Source: UBA7239 sp035430165 (GTDB lineage: Bacteria; Pseudomonadota; Gammaproteobacteria; Pseudomonadales; UBA7239). From it: a DNA stretch of 64,000 nucleotides. The stretch spans positions 14,180-78,179 of the forward strand of contig DAOMGE010000008.1 in assembly GCA_035430165.1 (NCBI GenBank). Reading direction: 5' to 3'. Both the position numbers and the translations under genes were made by a program. Below the pieces are notes generated by a model that was not told the DNA's origin, did not search any database, and saw nothing but the letters and a program-made list of their open reading frames with translations. Shown here piece after piece: positions 1 to 8,480 of this stretch (its first letter is position 1; each line of letters begins with the position of its first letter).

Positions 1-654
1 ATCATGCGTGATGGCCACGACAGTACCGGGGAATTCGACCAGGAAGTGTTCCAGCCACGCGACAGATTCGGCATCCAGGTGGTTGGTCGGCTCGTCGAGC
101 AACAGCATGTCCGGGCGTGACATCAGCAAACGGCACAGCGCCACACGCCGACGTTCGCCACCGGACAGTTTGGTGACATCCGCATCCCATGGCGGCAAAC
201 GCAGTGCATCGGCCGCTACTTCCATCTTGTGTTCGATACTGTGCGCATCCCAGGCCTGGATAATGTCTTCCAGCTCGGCCTGCTTTTTAGCCAGGGCATC
301 GAAGTCAGCATTTTCCTCGGCGTAGGCCGCATAAACGGCATCGAGCCCGCGCAGCGCGTCCAGCGGTTCACGCAAACCGTCTTCGACGTTGCCGCGCACA
401 TCCTTGGTAGGATCCAGTTGCGGCTCCTGTGGCAGGTAACCGATTTTCAGGTTCGGCATCGGCCGCGCTTCGCCGATGAAATCGGTATCCACGCCGGCCA
501 TGATTTTCAGCAGCGTGGACTTGCCCGAACCGTTCAGGCCCAGCACACCGATTTTTGCGCCGGGAAAGAAAGAGAGGGAAATGTCTTTCAGGATTTCGCG
601 TTTCGGCGGCACAACCTTGCCGAGGCGGTTCATGGTGAAAACGTACTGTGCCAT
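1..654 (-). CDS. ettA: Energy-dependent translational throttle protein EttA, N-terminal part (cut by window edge)
   Basis: This is an ABC-F ATPase that binds the ribosomal E site and gates entry into elongation according to ADP/ATP ratio (family knowledge). The first 218 codons are present and the frame runs off the left edge, so more than half of a protein of about 555 residues is missing. The N-terminus MAQYVFTMNRLGKVVPPKR is typical of EttA. Walker A (GLNGSGKST), the signature LSGGERRRVAL and Walker B LLLDEPTNHLD of the first ABC domain are all visible, ending at VAITHD. The ATG at 654 was chosen because it gives the canonical EttA start. It is divergent from the nitroreductase gene across a gap of about 155 bp. 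Confidence 0.93.
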   Translation of the reverse strand, partial: MAQYVFTMNRLGKVVPPKREILKDISLSFFPGAKIGVLGLNGSGKSTLLKIMAGVDTDFIGEARPMPNLKIGYLPQEPQLDPTKDVRGNVEDGLREPLDALRGLDAVYAAYAEENADFDALAKKQAELEDIIQAWDAHSIEHKMEVAADALRLPPWDADVTKLSGGERRRVALCRLLMSRPDMLLLDEPTNHLDAESVAWLEHFLVEFPGTVVAITHD

Positions 655-810
655 AGGGTTTTCTCACGGGTGGAAAGTGGGGCGCAAGGTAGCGCAAGCG
701 AAGGTGTCGTGCAAATACCTGTTCGTTACTCTTATGTAATTGCGCATTGTGGTCAGGCAAATGATGATAAATACTGCTAGCCAGATTTACACCCGTGTTG
801 AGGAAAGTGC

Positions 811-1491
811 ATGTCTAGAGCAGAACTCGCCCCGGCTTTTGCCGAGATTATCAAGAGCCGTTATTCCGTGCGGGCGTTTCGTCCGGAGCGCGTCCCGCAA
901 GCGGTGCTGGATGAGGTATTCACATTGGCCAATCACACGCCGTCCAATTGCAACACACAGCCGTGGCTGGTGCATGTGGCCAGTGGCGAGCTGCTGGAAA
1001 CGCTGCGGAAAGCCATTCCCGAGGCGATGATGAACGGTGTATTCACGATGGATTTTCCTTACGAGGGCAAATACCACGGCGTGTACAAGGAGCGCCAGGG
1101 TGGCGCTGCTGATGCGATGTTCAGGTCGATGGGTATTGCGCGGGAAGACAAGGTAAAGCGCAACGAGGCGTTCATGCGCAATTTTGTTTTTTTTGATGCG
1201 CCGCACGTGGCTTTCCTGTTTATCCCGCAGGAATACAGTTTGCGCGAAGCGGTGGATATCGGCATGTATTCGCAATCGCTGATGCTGTCGCTCACGGCGC
1301 ATGGCATTGGCAGCTGCCCGCAGACCTCGCTGGGATTCCATGCCGATCTGGTGCGCAAGACACTGGGCGTGGATGACAGCTTCAGGCTGCTGTTCGGGAT
1401 TTCATTTGGTTATGCGGATGAAACGGCACCGGTTAATACTTGCCGGACGTCCCGCGCAGCACTGCCGGACAATACCTTCTTTCACGGATAA
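811..1491 (+). CDS. Nitroreductase family protein (FMN-dependent)
   Basis: A 226-residue protein of the nitroreductase fold. It should bind FMN and reduce nitro, quinone or similar substrates with NAD(P)H; the physiological substrate cannot be told from sequence. The N-terminal motif SRYSVRAFRPERV is the phosphate-binding Arg region. TPSNCNTQPW is the conserved flavin-contact segment, and a C-terminal G-S-C-P-Q stretch with LLFGISFGYAD completes the family pattern. The ATG at 811 is preceded by GAGGAAAG at good spacing. It stands alone, divergent from ettA and convergent with rnt. Confidence 0.85.
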   Translation: MSRAELAPAFAEIIKSRYSVRAFRPERVPQAVLDEVFTLANHTPSNCNTQPWLVHVASGELLETLRKAIPEAMMNGVFTMDFPYEGKYHGVYKERQGGAADAMFRSMGIAREDKVKRNEAFMRNFVFFDAPHVAFLFIPQEYSLREAVDIGMYSQSLMLSLTAHGIGSCPQTSLGFHADLVRKTLGVDDSFRLLFGISFGYADETAPVNTCRTSRAALPDNTFFHG

Positions 1492-1511
1492 TTTTCCAGG
1501 ATTAACCAAAA

Positions 1512-2189
1512 TCAGGGCAACGGATTGCCTGCCAGCTTGCGCCATTTGTTGACGATCTCGCAGAACAGGTCTGCAGTTTTTTCGGCATCATAATCGGCAT
1601 GGTGGGCGGACTTGTTATCGAAACCCAGGCCGGCAGCCACACAGGTTTTGGCGAGTACGGTTTGCCCGTAGGCCAATCCGCCCATGGTCACTGTGTCAAA
1701 ACAGGAAAACTGGTGAAACGGATTTTTTTTCACCAGTTCGCAGCGCAAGGTGCCAGCCGTCAAAAAACCGAGATCAAAATGCGCGTTGTGTGCCACCATG
1801 ATGGCTCGCGTACATTCATTCGCCTTGACCGCTTTTCTTACCTGCTCGAATACATTACCCAGCGCTTCCTGTTCGGAAATGGCATTGCGGTTCGGGTCAT
1901 CCGGGTTTATGCCGGTAAAATCCAGTGCGGCCTGTTCGATGTTGGCGCCGGGGAAGGGCTGCACACTGTAAAAAAGCGTCTTGTCGCGTTGTAGCCAGCC
2001 GTTGTCGTCGTAGCGCAGGAACACGGCGGCGATTTCCAGGATGGCGTCCGTATGTGCATTGAAGCCGCTGGTTTCCAGGTCAATCACCACCGGCAGGAAG
2101 CCGCGAAAACGGGTGCCAATCGTTGGCAGCATTTCCGTTTCGGCAAACGCCTCGGCGAAGGAAGAAAATTCTTTTTTGTTGTTGCCCAT
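1512..2189 (-). CDS. rnt: Ribonuclease T (DEDDh 3'-5' exoribonuclease)
   Basis: RNase T trims the 3' ends of tRNA, 5S and other stable RNAs and acts as a homodimer in the cytoplasm. The 225-residue length fits the family. The DEDDh residues are visible: D37 and E39 in VIDLETSGF, the Asp in HNAHFDLGFL, and the His and Asp in HHADYDAEKTADLF. It lies 9 bp downstream of pyrC on the same strand and is probably cotranscribed with it, an arrangement known in pseudomonads. It converges on the nitroreductase gene with about 20 bp between stops. Confidence 0.93.
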   Translation of the reverse strand: MGNNKKEFSSFAEAFAETEMLPTIGTRFRGFLPVVIDLETSGFNAHTDAILEIAAVFLRYDDNGWLQRDKTLFYSVQPFPGANIEQAALDFTGINPDDPNRNAISEQEALGNVFEQVRKAVKANECTRAIMVAHNAHFDLGFLTAGTLRCELVKKNPFHQFSCFDTVTMGGLAYGQTVLAKTCVAAGLGFDNKSAHHADYDAEKTADLFCEIVNKWRKLAGNPLP

Positions 2190-2198
2190 ATTGCCTTC

Positions 2199-3230
2199 TT
2201 ATGCCGCTGACCATTGCAGGGTTGCACCTGCCAGCAGTGGTATCAATGTTTCATCGCCAAAATCGAGTGATGTCGGCATCGTCTGTGGAATTTTTTTCAG
2301 GGTGATGGTGTCGGTATTGCGTGGTAACCCGTAAAAATCGGCACCGTAAAAACTGGCGAATCCTTCGAGTTTGTCGAGATGGCCGGTGTGTTCAAACGCT
2401 TCCGCGTACAGCTCGATGGCGTGCAAGGCCGTGTAGCAACCGGCACAGCCGCAAGCCATTTCTTTCTTGTGTTGTGCATGCGGTGCTGAATCCGTGCCCA
2501 GGAAAAATTTCGGGCTGCCGCTGGTGGCGGCGTGCAACAGCGCTTGCTGGTGTGTGTTGCGCTTCAGGATCGGCAAGCAATAAAAATGGGGGCGGATGCC
2601 GCCAGCCAGCATGTCGTTCCGGTTAAACAGCAGGTGATGTGCCGTGATGGTGGCGGCAATATTGGCTGGCGCATTGGCCACGAATTCAGCGGCTTCATCG
2701 GTCGTGATATGTTCCAGCACAATTTTCAGCGCCGGGAAATCGCGTGTCAGTGGCAGCAAGGTGCGTTCGATAAATATCGCTTCACGATCAAAAATATCGA
2801 TGTGGTTATCTGTCACTTCACCGTGCAATAACAGCGGCAATCCTGCTGTTTCCATGGCGGCCAGCACCGGGTATATCTTTCTGATGTCAGTCACACCGGA
2901 CGCCGAGTTGGTGGTGGCACCTGCCGGATAGAGTTTGCAGGCGTGCACAAAACCGCTGGCTTTTGCTGTTGCCATCTCGGCCGGGTCGGTATTGTCGGTC
3001 AGGTACAGCACCAGCAGGGGTTCAAAATCAGAACCTGCCGGGCGTGCGGCAAGGATGCGCTCGCGATAAGCGGCTGCTTCCCGTGTGTCGGTTACGGGCG
3101 GCACCAGATTCGGCATGGCGATGGCGCGATGGAACTGCCGCGCCGCATCCGCCACGGTGCGGGGCAGGTAGGCACCGTCACGCAAGTGGATATGCCAGTC
3201 GTCGGGGCGGGTAATGGTCAGTGTCTGCAT
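2199..3230 (-). CDS. pyrC: Dihydroorotase (class II)
   Basis: This enzyme catalyses reversible cyclisation of carbamoyl-aspartate to dihydroorotate, the third step of pyrimidine synthesis; pyrD, which performs the next step, is at 42794. The 343-residue length is typical of the zinc-dependent class II enzyme. The metal-binding H13-x-H15 sits in DDWHIHLRDG, with further signature regions LHGEVTD and FLGTDSAPH. The ATG at 3230 gives the usual short N-terminus MQTLTITRPDDW. It is followed 9 bp later by rnt. Confidence 0.95.
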   Translation of the reverse strand: MQTLTITRPDDWHIHLRDGAYLPRTVADAARQFHRAIAMPNLVPPVTDTREAAAYRERILAARPAGSDFEPLLVLYLTDNTDPAEMATAKASGFVHACKLYPAGATTNSASGVTDIRKIYPVLAAMETAGLPLLLHGEVTDNHIDIFDREAIFIERTLLPLTRDFPALKIVLEHITTDEAAEFVANAPANIAATITAHHLLFNRNDMLAGGIRPHFYCLPILKRNTHQQALLHAATSGSPKFFLGTDSAPHAQHKKEMACGCAGCYTALHAIELYAEAFEHTGHLDKLEGFASFYGADFYGLPRNTDTITLKKIPQTMPTSLDFGDETLIPLLAGATLQWSAA

Positions 3231-3314
3231 GGTGTGGGCCAGAAGCGAAACGATGGCGGCATGCTAGCCCAAAACCAGGGGCAGAGACAGTTGTGGATCA
3301 TGCCGGAGACCGGA

Positions 3315-4862
3315 TCACACGGGCGGAAATTTTTCAAAGAAGCTGGTAAACAGCGAATTGAGTTGTTCCTGTGTAATTTCCTTGTCTGCCAGTGAAATAA
3401 CCGTGCGCATACGCCACACCGGCTTGTCGAGATGCAGGTCATAAATGTCGACCAGCAATGTTTCATTCAAGGTTTCTACTTCACCGCCAGTATCCATCGA
3501 GCCATGGAAATTGTCATCGACGTTGGGCAGCGTGGGTGCCATTTCCAGCATCACCGGTTGCGGTGCCTGATAGGCAAATTTCACTTCGATGTCGGGATGA
3601 CCGAACTGGTAAGCGAGACCCTTCCGATCAAACGTTGTGCGCAATGCAGATTCCAGCCGGTCTTTCAGGTCGCTGCGTGAAGACTTGAACAGCGCACACT
3701 TGACGCGATAGCTTTTGTAACTGTGGAAGTCGACATTTTTCACGAAGGAAATATCGCGTTTGGTGTCAGCCATGACAGGGTGTGGATGCGCGCCTTCCAG
3801 TTTGAAGCGGAGTGACAGGTTGGTGCGGGAATCGGCATGCCGCAAGGCTTCATCCTGCGCGATTTTTTCCTCGGCTACGAGATCGTACAGCGCGTCATCC
3901 AACGTCTTGCAACCGAGTTCTTTCGCCTGTGTCATGGCATCTTTCAATTGTTCAACTTTACCGAAATGGATCAACTCGCTGATATAAGGTGTGTTCAGCA
4001 TGATTTCCACGGCAGGCACGCGCATCTTCTGCAGGCCGATTGTCAGGCGCTGTGAAACAATCGCGCGCAAGTTCAATGACAAATCCTGCAGCACTTGTGT
4101 GTGTGCTGTGTCAGGAAAAAAATGCAGGATGCGCTCAATTGCCTGGTTGGCGTTATTTGCATGCAGGGTGGAGACACACAAGTGACCGGTTTCTGCATAA
4201 GCCAGTGCATGCTTCATCGTTTCCATGTCGCGGATTTCACCGATCATGATCACATCGGGTGCTTCACGCATGGCATTGCGCAATGCCGCTGCGTAGGAAT
4301 CGGTATCGAGCCCGACTTCACGCTGGTTGATCAGTGAAGTGCCGTGATGTGAGTGCAGGAATTCAACCGGATCTTCTATCGTGAGGATATGGCCACCCTT
4401 GGTCTTGTTGCGATGCGCCAGCATGGCTGCCAGCGTGCTGGATTTGCCGGTGCCGGTACCCCCTACCAGCAACACCAGTCCACGATCTTCCATAATCAGG
4501 TCGCCGAGTATCGGCGGCAGGTTTAGCGAAGTGAAATCGGGAATCTGGCTGTTGATATGTCGAGCCACCAGCGCCGGTTCGCCACGTTGGCGAAACAGGT
4601 TGAGACGAAAGCGACCGATGTGGCTGATGTCCAGCGACATATTGAGTTCACGGGTTGATTCAAACGTGACGCGTTGTGCTTCATTCAGCACCGAGTAGCA
4701 AAGTGCGTGCACCTGTCTGGAATCCAGCGTGCTGTCATCCAGGGAAATAAACTGGCCTTCAACTTTTACCAGCGGGCTGGCGCCGACAGACAGGAACAGG
4801 TCAGATGCCTTGCGCTTCACCATCTGTTCCAGCAACACGGAAAGATCCGGTCCAATTGTCAT
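3315..4862 (-). CDS. pilU: PilU-type twitching-motility ATPase with a C-terminal DUF4136-like domain
   Basis: Residues 1-355 are a PilT/PilU retraction ATPase, which powers type IV pilus retraction from the cytoplasm together with PilT. Visible motifs are Walker A GGTGTGKS at 134-141, the Asp box TIEDPVEFLHSH, Walker B DVIMIGEIRD and the His box TGHLCVSTLHANNANQAIERI. The last is more PilU-like than PilT-like. Normal PilU is about 380 residues, but this ORF runs to 515. The extra C-terminus (about 368-515) reads like DUF4136: an opening VDFHSYKSYRV, then LVDIYDLHLDKPVWR, and a terminal FEKFPPV. The ORF is uninterrupted. No other pilus genes are adjacent. PilU is firm at family level; the tail assignment is from pattern memory. 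Confidence 0.88.
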   Translation of the reverse strand: MTIGPDLSVLLEQMVKRKASDLFLSVGASPLVKVEGQFISLDDSTLDSRQVHALCYSVLNEAQRVTFESTRELNMSLDISHIGRFRLNLFRQRGEPALVARHINSQIPDFTSLNLPPILGDLIMEDRGLVLLVGGTGTGKSSTLAAMLAHRNKTKGGHILTIEDPVEFLHSHHGTSLINQREVGLDTDSYAAALRNAMREAPDVIMIGEIRDMETMKHALAYAETGHLCVSTLHANNANQAIERILHFFPDTAHTQVLQDLSLNLRAIVSQRLTIGLQKMRVPAVEIMLNTPYISELIHFGKVEQLKDAMTQAKELGCKTLDDALYDLVAEEKIAQDEALRHADSRTNLSLRFKLEGAHPHPVMADTKRDISFVKNVDFHSYKSYRVKCALFKSSRSDLKDRLESALRTTFDRKGLAYQFGHPDIEVKFAYQAPQPVMLEMAPTLPNVDDNFHGSMDTGGEVETLNETLLVDIYDLHLDKPVWRMRTVISLADKEITQEQLNSLFTSFFEKFPPV

Positions 4863-5039
4863 CGGGAATAACTCCAGTTATCAGCGCGTGCGGTTTTGAC
4901 GCGATTATCGAGGGTATGGGTCGAAATGCAAGTCAGCACGATTTTGCTGACACCTCACGTTAAATCATCGCCGGTCTGTTTACAGGGTGGATTTGCGCAT
5001 ACACTAGCACTGCCTTCAATTTGATAAAGGGAAATGACC

Positions 5040-5759
5040 ATGGCAACAGCGAAACCAGCAGCACGTAAATCCACACGCAAGCCGGCTGCCAAGAAAGCCG
5101 CTCCCGTGAAAGCATACGCAAGAAAAGCATCGGCCACTGTCAAACGCAAGGCGAGTGCCAGCACAGCGGCGGCTCCCGGTGTGTTAGCCGCAGTGACGGC
5201 GTATCATTTCCCTTCCATTGACCAGATGATTGCTTCAACGAAAGCGGCACTGAATGATCATGAATCTGCACTCGGCAAGGCAGAACAGATGGTCAAGAGT
5301 GCGATGGCTTCCGTGCGCGATGCCGAAAATCTGTTGATGGAAAAAAGCAAGGTGGCCAGGGCCAAGGGCACTGCGACGGCCAAGGCGGCGATGAAAAAAG
5401 CCAGGGAGCAGCAGAAGAAAGCCAAAGCCATGGTTAACGTGGCCAAGGCGAAATACAAGGAACTGCAGCTGGCCTATAAAGGTGCGCTGGGTTCCATGAA
5501 AAAAATCAGCAAGGCGCAAGAGGCATTGTTGAGCAAGGCAGCCAGGGAAGAAGAAAAATTGCTGAAAGAATTGATGAAAGCGGAAAGCAAGCAGTTGAAA
5601 GGCCTGACAAAAGCCAAGCCAAAAGCGAAAAAGGCTTCAGCCAGGAAAAAAGCACCAGCCAAGCCAAAAGTTTCAGCTAAACCCAGAGTTTCAGCTAAAC
5701 CAAAGGCGGCTGCGAAGCCGAAGGCTGCCGCTAAAAAAGCCGCGACACGTAAAAAATAA
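5040..5759 (+). CDS. Lys/Ala-rich histone H1-like protein (AlgP-like)
   Basis: A very basic protein of about 239 residues, made of Lys, Ala and Pro, resembling AlgP/histone H1-like proteins of pseudomonads that bind DNA. The N-terminus carries RKSTRKPAAKKAAP-type repeats. The middle (about 60-190) is Lys/Ala/Glu-rich and probably a long helix or coiled coil. The C-terminus has tandem AKPK-type units (SAKPRVSAKPKAAAKPK) encoded by imperfect DNA repeats at about 5650-5750. An ATG at 5034 is also in frame, but AAGGGA at 5027-5032 is better spaced for the ATG at 5040. A strong terminator follows. The exact role is unknown. Confidence 0.8.
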   Translation: MATAKPAARKSTRKPAAKKAAPVKAYARKASATVKRKASASTAAAPGVLAAVTAYHFPSIDQMIASTKAALNDHESALGKAEQMVKSAMASVRDAENLLMEKSKVARAKGTATAKAAMKKAREQQKKAKAMVNVAKAKYKELQLAYKGALGSMKKISKAQEALLSKAAREEEKLLKELMKAESKQLKGLTKAKPKAKKASARKKAPAKPKVSAKPRVSAKPKAAAKPKAAAKKAATRKK

Positions 5760-5777
5760 CGCCTGGCAATCTGGAGA

Positions 5778-5818
5778 CAGCAGGGGGACCTATCATCATT
5801 CTCCCCCTGCTGTTATTT
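5778..5818 (+). terminator. Intrinsic terminator of the H1-like gene
   Basis: An 11-bp perfect stem pairs CAGCAGGGGGA (5778-5788) with TCCCCCTGCTG (5802-5812) around a 13-nt loop, followed by TTATTT. It separates the rightward H1-like gene from the leftward flavin-barrel gene that ends at 5818. Confidence 0.85.
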
Positions 5819-6276
5819 CAGAACTCGCGGGCATCCTGCATGCGTTGCTGGTAATCCCAGCCATTGATATAGACCGGGTTCAGGCGAATCGCCACTTCGT
5901 CTTCCGAGCGCGACAACAACCAGCGCGCCAAACGGCTTTCCTCACGGATAAAATATCGTGACAACAATCTGGGCAGTATCTCTGCACCCTTGGCAGGAAT
6001 AATTTCCACTTCGCCATGGCCGCGTGCTCCCGCATATGGCGGTTCGTTATTCGCAATTTCAAAACCGACGCGGGCATCCTTGCGCAAATGCGTCAGGAGT
6101 TTGGCGTCCTTGTGCGTGACACACCAGAATGCCTGCCCGTCGAATAAAAACCACAACGGCACAATGAGCGGGAAACGGCTGTCGGTGTTGCAGGCAATCC
6201 GCAACGGTGTACGGGATGCCTCGATAAAATTTGCAAGTCGGGTATCACTGTGGATCTTGCTGATTGCATCGTTCAT
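5818..6276 (-). CDS. Pyridoxamine 5'-phosphate oxidase-like flavin split-barrel protein
   Basis: A 152-residue protein of the PNPOx-like split-barrel superfamily, whose members bind FMN, F420 or heme. The pattern PLIVPLWFLFDGQAFWCVTHKDAKLLTHLRKDARVGF is the typical core (about residues 35-75). The ORF can extend to 6303, but AAGGAG about 9 nt before the ATG at 6276 (MNDAISKIHS) marks that start. It is the last gene of the leftward cfa cluster, about 30 bp after cfa. The substrate is unknown. Confidence 0.75.
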   Translation of the reverse strand: MNDAISKIHSDTRLANFIEASRTPLRIACNTDSRFPLIVPLWFLFDGQAFWCVTHKDAKLLTHLRKDARVGFEIANNEPPYAGARGHGEVEIIPAKGAEILPRLLSRYFIREESRLARWLLSRSEDEVAIRLNPVYINGWDYQQRMQDAREF

Positions 6277-6306
6277 TGTCGTTTTCTCCTTTTCGCCCGG
6301 CAAGCA

Positions 6307-7614
6307 TCAGTGCAAGGCGCGATGTTTTGTAAAAAGCAGCTGGTGTGTACCGATACTGTGTTCAAGAAATCCGCCTTCGCAGTAACACAGGTAAAACTCC
6401 CACATGCGCATGAAAGACAGGTCAAATCCGAGTGCCATCACCTGTTTGCTATTGAACAGGAATCGTTGCCGCCAGTGGTTCAGCGTGAGGGCGTAGTCGG
6501 CAGTGATATCCGAGAGTGCCAGCAATTCAAGTTCCGTATGCTCACGCGTCAGTTGCCTGATACGCGTGACAGTAGGCAAACAACCGCCAGGGAAAATGTA
6601 CTGCCGGATAAAATCGGTTTCCTGTAAATAGCGTTCGTACAGGTCATCGCGGATAGTGATAGCCTGGATCAGCGCACGACTGCCCGGTTTCAGCAGGTTG
6701 TCACAGATTTCAAAATATACCTGCTGGAATTCCGCGCCCACAGCCTCGATCATCTCGATGGATACCAGCTTGTCATAGTGGCCTGTCAGTTCACGATAAT
6801 CCATTAGCAGCAAGGTAATCCTGTGGCTCAATCCTTCCTGTTCAATACGTGCCCTGGCATAGTCATACTGTTCCTGCGAGATCGTGGTGGTGGTAACACG
6901 GCATCCATAATGTCTGGCGGCGTATATCGCCATGCCACCCCAGCCCGTGCCGATTTCCAGTAAATGATCGTCAGGCGTCAACTGTAACTGCTGGCAAACC
7001 AGTTGCAATTTGTATTGCGATGCTTCCGCCAGCGGCTCGACAGGATGACGAAACACAGCTGACGAATACATCATGGACGGATCGAGAAACAACTCGAAAA
7101 AAGCATTGCTGAGATCGTAATGGGCGCGGATATTCTGTTGTGAACCTTCCGGTGTATTGCGATTCATCGCCTGTGCCGCTTTCAGTGCCATGCGTGCCAT
7201 AAAACTTTGCTGGCCATCCAGCCCCAGCAAAATATCGCGGTTGCGCACCAGCAAGCGGATGACTTGTGTCAGGTCAGGCGATGTCCAGTAGCCCGCCATG
7301 TACGCTTCGCCTGCACCGATAGAGCCGCGTGTTACCACATCACGCCACATTTCTGCGTGGTTGATGCGAATGGATGCATTGATATCGCTGTCTGACTGCA
7401 AAGCCCCGAAACTGTATACCTTGCCGTTTTCAAAAACAGCAAGGCGACCGCCACGGATTTTTTTAAGCATCGCAAACACGGCACTGCGATACATGGATTC
7501 CGTAGCAAACAGGTTGTCCGGTGTTTCCTGGATACTGTCGGGAATGGATGAGGGTTTATGCAGCAGCGACAAGCCGCGATTGATGTGTCTGGCAAGATTC
7601 AACATGGCATTCAT
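6307..7614 (-). CDS. cfa: Cyclopropane-fatty-acyl-phospholipid synthase
   Basis: It transfers a methylene group from S-adenosylmethionine to unsaturated phospholipid acyl chains at the inner membrane face. The 435-residue product carries the SAM site LEIGTGWGGMAIYAA and, near the C-terminus, IFPGGCLPTV, which holds the cysteine matching the E. coli Cfa active region. A longer ORF exists upstream, but the ATG at 7614 overlaps the DUF1365 stop as ATGA, which implies translational coupling and gives MNAMLNLARHINRG. It belongs to a cluster in which DUF1365, FAD oxidoreductase and SnoaL-like genes recur with cfa in many Gammaproteobacteria. Confidence 0.92.
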   Translation of the reverse strand: MNAMLNLARHINRGLSLLHKPSSIPDSIQETPDNLFATESMYRSAVFAMLKKIRGGRLAVFENGKVYSFGALQSDSDINASIRINHAEMWRDVVTRGSIGAGEAYMAGYWTSPDLTQVIRLLVRNRDILLGLDGQQSFMARMALKAAQAMNRNTPEGSQQNIRAHYDLSNAFFELFLDPSMMYSSAVFRHPVEPLAEASQYKLQLVCQQLQLTPDDHLLEIGTGWGGMAIYAARHYGCRVTTTTISQEQYDYARARIEQEGLSHRITLLLMDYRELTGHYDKLVSIEMIEAVGAEFQQVYFEICDNLLKPGSRALIQAITIRDDLYERYLQETDFIRQYIFPGGCLPTVTRIRQLTREHTELELLALSDITADYALTLNHWRQRFLFNSKQVMALGFDLSFMRMWEFYLCYCEGGFLEHSIGTHQLLFTKHRALH

Positions 7615-8480
7615 GGATGCATCTCCTGTGTGGCGGCAATGTGTTCCGGCCGGGACGGGCGTGAAAGGGATGGTTTTGCAAGGGGTGATCGTGCAAGTGA
7701 TGAGGGTCGTGACGTTGGTGGATGTGGATGAAAGCGCGCGCCACGCAGCCACAATTGCAGCGCTTGCCAGTAAATGCCGATAGCAACCTGTAAGGTCATC
7801 AGTGGAAATTGCCAGAGCAATTGCAGCAGGTTTGCCCGCGTAAGCGGTTTGCGCTGCAGTGTGAGCGTGGCATCGTTGACTACCGTTTCATCGTGGCCGT
7901 TTGCAATACGGTTTTCGAGATGCAGAGACAGCCTGTTACCTGCTGTGTTGAAACGTGCCACGTAATCCATTGCCATGGGATTGAATGGAGAGACATGCAT
8001 CTGTTTCGCGAAGCGTGTTGCATGACGGTTTTTATCCGGATCAACCGGCAAGACATATGCGATACGTTCACGCCACGGTGTGTTGGTCACCTCGGCAATC
8101 AGGTATTGCAGGGTTTTTCCGTCTTTCGCAAAACAATAAAAACAACTGATGGGATTGATCGCAAAACCCAGGTAACGCGGATGTGTCAGCAGGCGTACCG
8201 GGCCAGCAGCAATCTTGCCCGTGTTGCGCAGCAAGGTATGGTTGACGCGATCCATCAGTGACTGGCCCGGTTCGTCGGCGAGATAGTCACTTTCACAAAA
8301 CCAGCCAAGATTGAATCGGCCTGAGGACCAGAAGGGAATCTTGTTGAACAGCGTCGGCAATTCAGCCAGATCGAGATACAACATCGCCATGGGATAAGTG
8401 AAGCGATGTTGTCCGGACACAAAGCGCCGATGGCGGATTTTGCCGGTGTAGATAGCGCTCTGCCGTGCCGTGTCACTCAT
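7611..8480 (-). CDS. DUF1365 family protein
   Basis: A 289-residue member of DUF1365, a family regularly found between an FAD-dependent amine-oxidase-like protein and cyclopropane synthase. A role in modifying membrane fatty acids is suspected from that association but not proven. Motifs visible are RHRRFVSGQHRFTYPMAMLYLDL at the start and HPRYLGFAINPISCFYCF in the middle. The last 40 or so residues are a Ser/Pro/Arg-rich tail (TSRPSSLARSPLAKPSL) that looks disordered. Both ends overlap neighbours by ATGA, so it is translationally coupled to the genes on each side. Confidence 0.85.
   Translation of the reverse strand: MSDTARQSAIYTGKIRHRRFVSGQHRFTYPMAMLYLDLAELPTLFNKIPFWSSGRFNLGWFCESDYLADEPGQSLMDRVNHTLLRNTGKIAAGPVRLLTHPRYLGFAINPISCFYCFAKDGKTLQYLIAEVTNTPWRERIAYVLPVDPDKNRHATRFAKQMHVSPFNPMAMDYVARFNTAGNRLSLHLENRIANGHDETVVNDATLTLQRKPLTRANLLQLLWQFPLMTLQVAIGIYWQALQLWLRGARFHPHPPTSRPSSLARSPLAKPSLSRPSRPEHIAATQEMHP

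Noticed and set aside
5600..5755. DNA tandem repeats as a separate mobile or regulatory element
   Set aside because: They simply encode the AKPK-type repeats of the H1-like protein, normal for AlgP-like genes.
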